The notes under the pieces were generated by a model that saw nothing but the letters and a program-made list of their open reading frames with translations, ran no database searches and was not told where the DNA came from. Below are positions 5,879 to 8,626 of a stretch of 8,626 nucleotides of DNA, piece by piece. Position numbers and translations under genes: made by a program. Source of the stretch: JBDLSY01 sp043777895 (GTDB lineage: Bacteria; Pseudomonadota; Gammaproteobacteria; Burkholderiales; Burkholderiaceae_C); assembly GCA_043777895.1 (NCBI GenBank), contig JAYWHD010000092.1, positions 1-8,626 of the forward strand, read 5' to 3'. Positions within the stretch are counted from its first letter, which is position 1. The number at the start of each line of letters is the position of its first letter.

Positions 5879-7315
5879 ATGATTATTTGCAACACTCACT
5901 GTATTCAGTTTACCAAAATAACTAATATGACTAATATGACTAATATAGCTAAAAACACTAAAAAATTAGCTTATGTAATATTGTTATATACCAGTACCTT
6001 TTTAATAAACCCTGCTCAAGCACAAACAGAATTTTTAAACACTAACCCATCTGTTGCAAAAATTGCAGTCATTGTGAATAAGCAAGCCATCTCTACCCTT
6101 GATATTACTCAACGTGTTGATATTTTAAAGCAACAATTAGCCGAAACTGATAAAACACCACCCAGTGATTTTGAACTAAAAACTGCAGTTACTGAACGAC
6201 TTATTTACGAAAGCTTAATGCTACAAGCGGCACAAGCACAAAATCTTATGCCTAGTGATTTAGTCGTTAATCAAGCCATTATTAACAATGCGACTCAAGC
6301 AGGTTTAAGTAAAGATGCATTTCTGAAACAGGTGCTTGAGTCAGGTATGTCTGTAGAACAATACACCGAAGAACTAAAACGTGATATTGCGATAGGCGTA
6401 GTACGTGAGAAAAATGTCACTCAACAACTCAAAATATCTGAAGCTGAAATTGACCGCTTTATAAGTTCGCCAGAATCAGGCATTGCCATTGAATATACAC
6501 CATTAGCTTTATTTGTTGCTAAACCTGATAATATTAATACCGAATCGACCTCATTAAATTTAATAAAAAAGCAAGTAGATACTTTATATCAAACCGCTTT
6601 AAAAACACAAAAAAACTCTGATTTTTTGGCTTTACAACCTAATTTACCTAAAGATAGTACCCATAAAAATGAATTAGGCACTAGCACTTTAGATAAATTT
6701 CCTAATTTGTTTGCTCAAGTATTAAAAACTATGAATGTCGGTGATACCAGCGACATACTTGAGAGTTCAGCAGGCTTCTTTATTTTACGTTTAAAAAATA
6801 AACAAACAGCTTTGCCTAAAGTTGCTCAAACGTCAGTTCGCCATATACTAATGACTGTACCTGACTTTAAAGCTGAAACTACCGTACGCAACACCATTAG
6901 CGATATACACAATAAATTAATATTAAACCCAGATTTATTTGCTGACCTTGCTAAAACAGTCAGTGAAGATGGCTCGGCAATTAAAGGCGGTGATTTAGGT
7001 TGGGTATTTCCACGTGATTTAGTCCCCGAGTTTGAGCGCGTGATGGATTCTTTAAAACCTGGTGAAATTGCACTGCCGCTGCGTAGTCAATTTGGCTGGC
7101 ACATCATACAAGTGTTGGATAGAAAAACAGTAGAAATACCTTTAGTGCGTTTACGTAATCAAGCCCGTAGTATTTTAAGTGAACAAAAACAACAGCAAGC
7201 TTTAACTGACTGGTTAGAACAGCTTAAAGCACAAGCGTATATTGAGTATAAAATACTAGACTTAGAATCAAAGACTATTCAAAATAATACGACAAATTCT
7301 GTTGTTACTCCATGA
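5879..7315 (+). CDS. surA: Periplasmic chaperone / parvulin peptidyl-prolyl isomerase SurA
   Basis: A secreted chaperone that escorts unfolded outer-membrane proteins, LptD among its known clients, to the BAM complex. The 478-residue frame has a signal peptide ending in LINPAQA|Q (42-49). The SurA N-terminal domain follows at about 58-195 (IAVIVNKQAISTLDITQR at 62-79; FLKQVLESGMSVEQYTEEL at 148-166). The first parvulin region (about 203-306) is eroded. The second (about 319-415) is intact: VRHILM (320-325), GGDLGWVFPRDLVPEF (370-385), FGWHIIQVLDR (405-415). A C-terminal helix ends the protein. The start is uncertain: ATG at 5879 gives a long leader of about 48 residues, while ATG at 5927 or 5936 gives a normal one beginning MTNIAKNTKK. 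These ATGs lie in a 9-base tandem array, and none has a Shine-Dalgarno. I give the longest frame; 5927 or 5936 seems more natural. surA overlaps pdxA by four bases. Confidence 0.93.
   Translation: MIICNTHCIQFTKITNMTNMTNIAKNTKKLAYVILLYTSTFLINPAQAQTEFLNTNPSVAKIAVIVNKQAISTLDITQRVDILKQQLAETDKTPPSDFELKTAVTERLIYESLMLQAAQAQNLMPSDLVVNQAIINNATQAGLSKDAFLKQVLESGMSVEQYTEELKRDIAIGVVREKNVTQQLKISEAEIDRFISSPESGIAIEYTPLALFVAKPDNINTESTSLNLIKKQVDTLYQTALKTQKNSDFLALQPNLPKDSTHKNELGTSTLDKFPNLFAQVLKTMNVGDTSDILESSAGFFILRLKNKQTALPKVAQTSVRHILMTVPDFKAETTVRNTISDIHNKLILNPDLFADLAKTVSEDGSAIKGGDLGWVFPRDLVPEFERVMDSLKPGEIALPLRSQFGWHIIQVLDRKTVEIPLVRLRNQARSILSEQKQQQALTDWLEQLKAQAYIEYKILDLESKTIQNNTTNSVVTP
5921..5947 (+). repeat. 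9-base tandem repeat (ACTAATATG) inside the surA 5' end
   Basis: ACTAATATG occurs at 5921-5929 and 5930-5938, with a third copy ACTAATATA at 5939-5947. It encodes Thr-Asn-Met, Thr-Asn-Met, Thr-Asn-Ile. Each full unit ends in an in-frame ATG, so adding or losing a unit keeps the frame and changes the number of possible start codons. Confidence 0.9.
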
Positions 7316-8298
7316 AAGTATCTTCACTAAAACCTTTATATTTAACAACAGGTGAACCCGCAGGCATTGGGCCTGATATTGCATTAGCAGCCTATCAACA
7401 GTGGGCCATACACGATAGACCAATTGTACTAGTCGGTGATAAAAACTTATTAAAAGACCGTGCAGCTGTTTTAAACTTGCCAATGCCACCTGCCGAAGCC
7501 ATTTACCATGTCTGTGTGGCACAAACCGTTATTGCAGGGCAGCTTAATCCCACTAATGCACCGTATGTTTTAAGTACTTTGGATGCGGCCCTTGCTGCCA
7601 TTGACGCAGGCGTTGCTGCTGGAATGGTCACTGCCCCAGTCCATAAAGCAATCATTAATCAAGCGGGGATTCATTTTACGGGACACACTGAATATTTAGC
7701 CCAAGCCTGTTGTGTTGATGATGTGGTTATGTTATTGGCTGATAGACAAGTTGGCGGGTTAAAAGTGGCATTAGCTACCACTCATATTCCGCTATCACAC
7801 GTATCCGCTGCCATTACTCAAGACAGCCTAACGCGTATATTAAATATTATTCACGGTGATTTTAAGCGTTATTTTGGTAAACCACGGCCTAATATTTGGG
7901 TAACAGGCTTAAACCCACACGCAGGCGAAGGCGGTCATTTAGGATATGAAGAAATTGATACGATTGAACCCGCTATTGTTGCTGCACAAGCCCGTGGGTT
8001 ATGGGTAACAGGGCCCTATCCTGCTGATACAGTGTTTTGTCATCGCGATATTGCAGCAGCCGATGTAGTGTTGGCTATGTTTCACGACCAAGGCTTGCCT
8101 GTATTAAAACGCACCAGCTTTGGACATGCGGTTAATATCACTTTGGGTTTACCTATTATTCGTACTTCAGTAGACCACGGGACAGCTTTGTCGTTGGCGG
8201 GTACTGGAGCAGCTGATATGGGTAGTTTATTAGCGGCTATAGAATGTGCGCATCAGATGGCAAATTCGGTAACTTTTTCATCTAATATTATGGCTTAA
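7312..8298 (+). CDS. pdxA: 4-hydroxythreonine-4-phosphate dehydrogenase PdxA
   Basis: A 328-residue cytoplasmic enzyme of the DXP-dependent pyridoxal 5'-phosphate pathway. It oxidises 4-phosphohydroxy-L-threonine with NAD(P)+; the product is used by PdxJ. Recognisable blocks, in order, are TTGEPAGIGPDIAL (12-25), TAPVHKAII (107-115), FTGHTEYLA (122-130, substrate-binding His-Thr), ATTHIPLSHV (155-164), GLNPHAGEGGHLGYEE (199-214), GPYPADTVF (234-242), MFHDQGLPVLKR (256-267) and NITLGLPIIRTSVDHGTA (275-292). The three metal-ligand histidines expected for the family are His158, His203 and His258, so the enzyme looks intact. Length is normal. The ATG at 7312 overlaps the surA stop in ATGA, which indicates translational coupling, and no separate Shine-Dalgarno is seen. 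Position between surA and rsmA is the standard order. Confidence 0.96.
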   Translation: MKVSSLKPLYLTTGEPAGIGPDIALAAYQQWAIHDRPIVLVGDKNLLKDRAAVLNLPMPPAEAIYHVCVAQTVIAGQLNPTNAPYVLSTLDAALAAIDAGVAAGMVTAPVHKAIINQAGIHFTGHTEYLAQACCVDDVVMLLADRQVGGLKVALATTHIPLSHVSAAITQDSLTRILNIIHGDFKRYFGKPRPNIWVTGLNPHAGEGGHLGYEEIDTIEPAIVAAQARGLWVTGPYPADTVFCHRDIAAADVVLAMFHDQGLPVLKRTSFGHAVNITLGLPIIRTSVDHGTALSLAGTGAADMGSLLAAIECAHQMANSVTFSSNIMA

Positions 8299-8303
8299 AG
8301 CCC

Positions 8304-8308
8304 GAAGG
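8304..8308 (+). promoter_or_regulatory. Shine-Dalgarno for rsmA
   Basis: GAAGG lies eight bases before the ATG at 8317, in the 18-base gap after pdxA. It supports this start, and the short gap supports co-transcription with pdxA. Confidence 0.6.
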
Positions 8309-8316
8309 TATTGACT

Positions 8317-8626
8317 ATGGATCACACTGCACGTAAACGCTTTGGACAGAATTTTTTACAAGACCGTTTGGTTATTGACCGTATTGTCAGTGATATTGCC
8401 CCGCAAGCTGGCGAACGTATTGCCGAAATAGGCCCTGGTTTAGGCGCACTCACACTGCCTTTATTGGCTTATAAACCTGATTTGCATATTATAGAAATTG
8501 ACCGCGACTTAGCCGCTTATTGGCGAGCAAAACAGTTAAGCCATTTAACTGTCATAGAGATGGACGCATTGCGATTTGATTTTGCCCATCTAGCCAGTAC
8601 TATAGAATCTGATAAAAAGTTACGGG
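8317..8626 (+). CDS. rsmA: 16S rRNA (adenine(1518)-N6/adenine(1519)-N6)-dimethyltransferase RsmA/KsgA (partial, N-terminus)
   Basis: The first 103 codons of a SAM-dependent enzyme that dimethylates two adjacent adenosines near the 3' end of 16S rRNA during late 30S assembly. RKRFGQNFLQD (6-16) is the N-terminal RsmA signature. AEIGPGLGALT (38-48) is the glycine-rich SAM-binding motif I, and IEIDRDL (about 60-66) is motif II with the acidic residue expected to hold the ribose. MDALRFDF (about 84-91) corresponds to the family's DA-x-x-FDF segment. The catalytic N-L-P-Y/F motif lies beyond the right edge. The gene is read in the same direction as pdxA after an 18-base gap and is the last visible member of the cluster; apaG and apaH often follow in relatives but cannot be seen here. 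Confidence 0.95.
   Translation, partial: MDHTARKRFGQNFLQDRLVIDRIVSDIAPQAGERIAEIGPGLGALTLPLLAYKPDLHIIEIDRDLAAYWRAKQLSHLTVIEMDALRFDFAHLASTIESDKKLR

Overview
The window looks like chromosomal housekeeping sequence from an AT-rich Gram-negative bacterium, most likely a gammaproteobacterium. The main evidence is the gene order lptD-surA-pdxA-rsmA on the plus strand, which is the conserved outer-membrane/cofactor/rRNA-methylation cluster of that class. It is combined with a divergent amgK-murU pair, the cell-wall recycling bypass known from Pseudomonas-like gammaproteobacteria. I cannot name the genus. Abundant short tandem repeats in the spacers, non-ATG starts and weak Shine-Dalgarno sequences recall large-genome sulfur-oxidising gammaproteobacteria, but that is only an impression.

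Minus-strand block (1-3143), read right to left: amgK (N-acetylmuramate/N-acetylglucosamine kinase) overlaps murU (MurNAc-1-phosphate uridylyltransferase) by 4 bases. After 52 bases comes the N-terminal part of a large gene with a SWIM zinc finger, very probably a SNF2-family helicase, which runs off the left edge. AmgK and MurU carry out consecutive steps that return recovered MurNAc to UDP-MurNAc without passing through MurA.

Divergent spacer (3144-3325): 182 bases of nearly pure A/T holding three adjacent but different tandem arrays (units of 8, 13 and 10 bases). The promoters of both operons must lie here or close by.

Plus-strand block (3326-8626): lptD, the outer-membrane LPS translocon; a 141-base spacer with two further nested arrays (12 and 18 bases); surA, the periplasmic chaperone that helps fold LptD and other barrels; pdxA, overlapping surA by 4 bases; and the first 103 codons of rsmA, running off the right edge. 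A fifth, 9-base array lies inside the 5' end of surA and repeats a start codon.

No mobile element, RNA gene, CRISPR array or new defence system is visible. Second-look items are the arrays packed into every large spacer and into surA's translation start, the reduced cysteine set of LptD, an Asn-rich insert in MurU, an eroded first parvulin domain in SurA, and a TTG start for the normally essential lptD.
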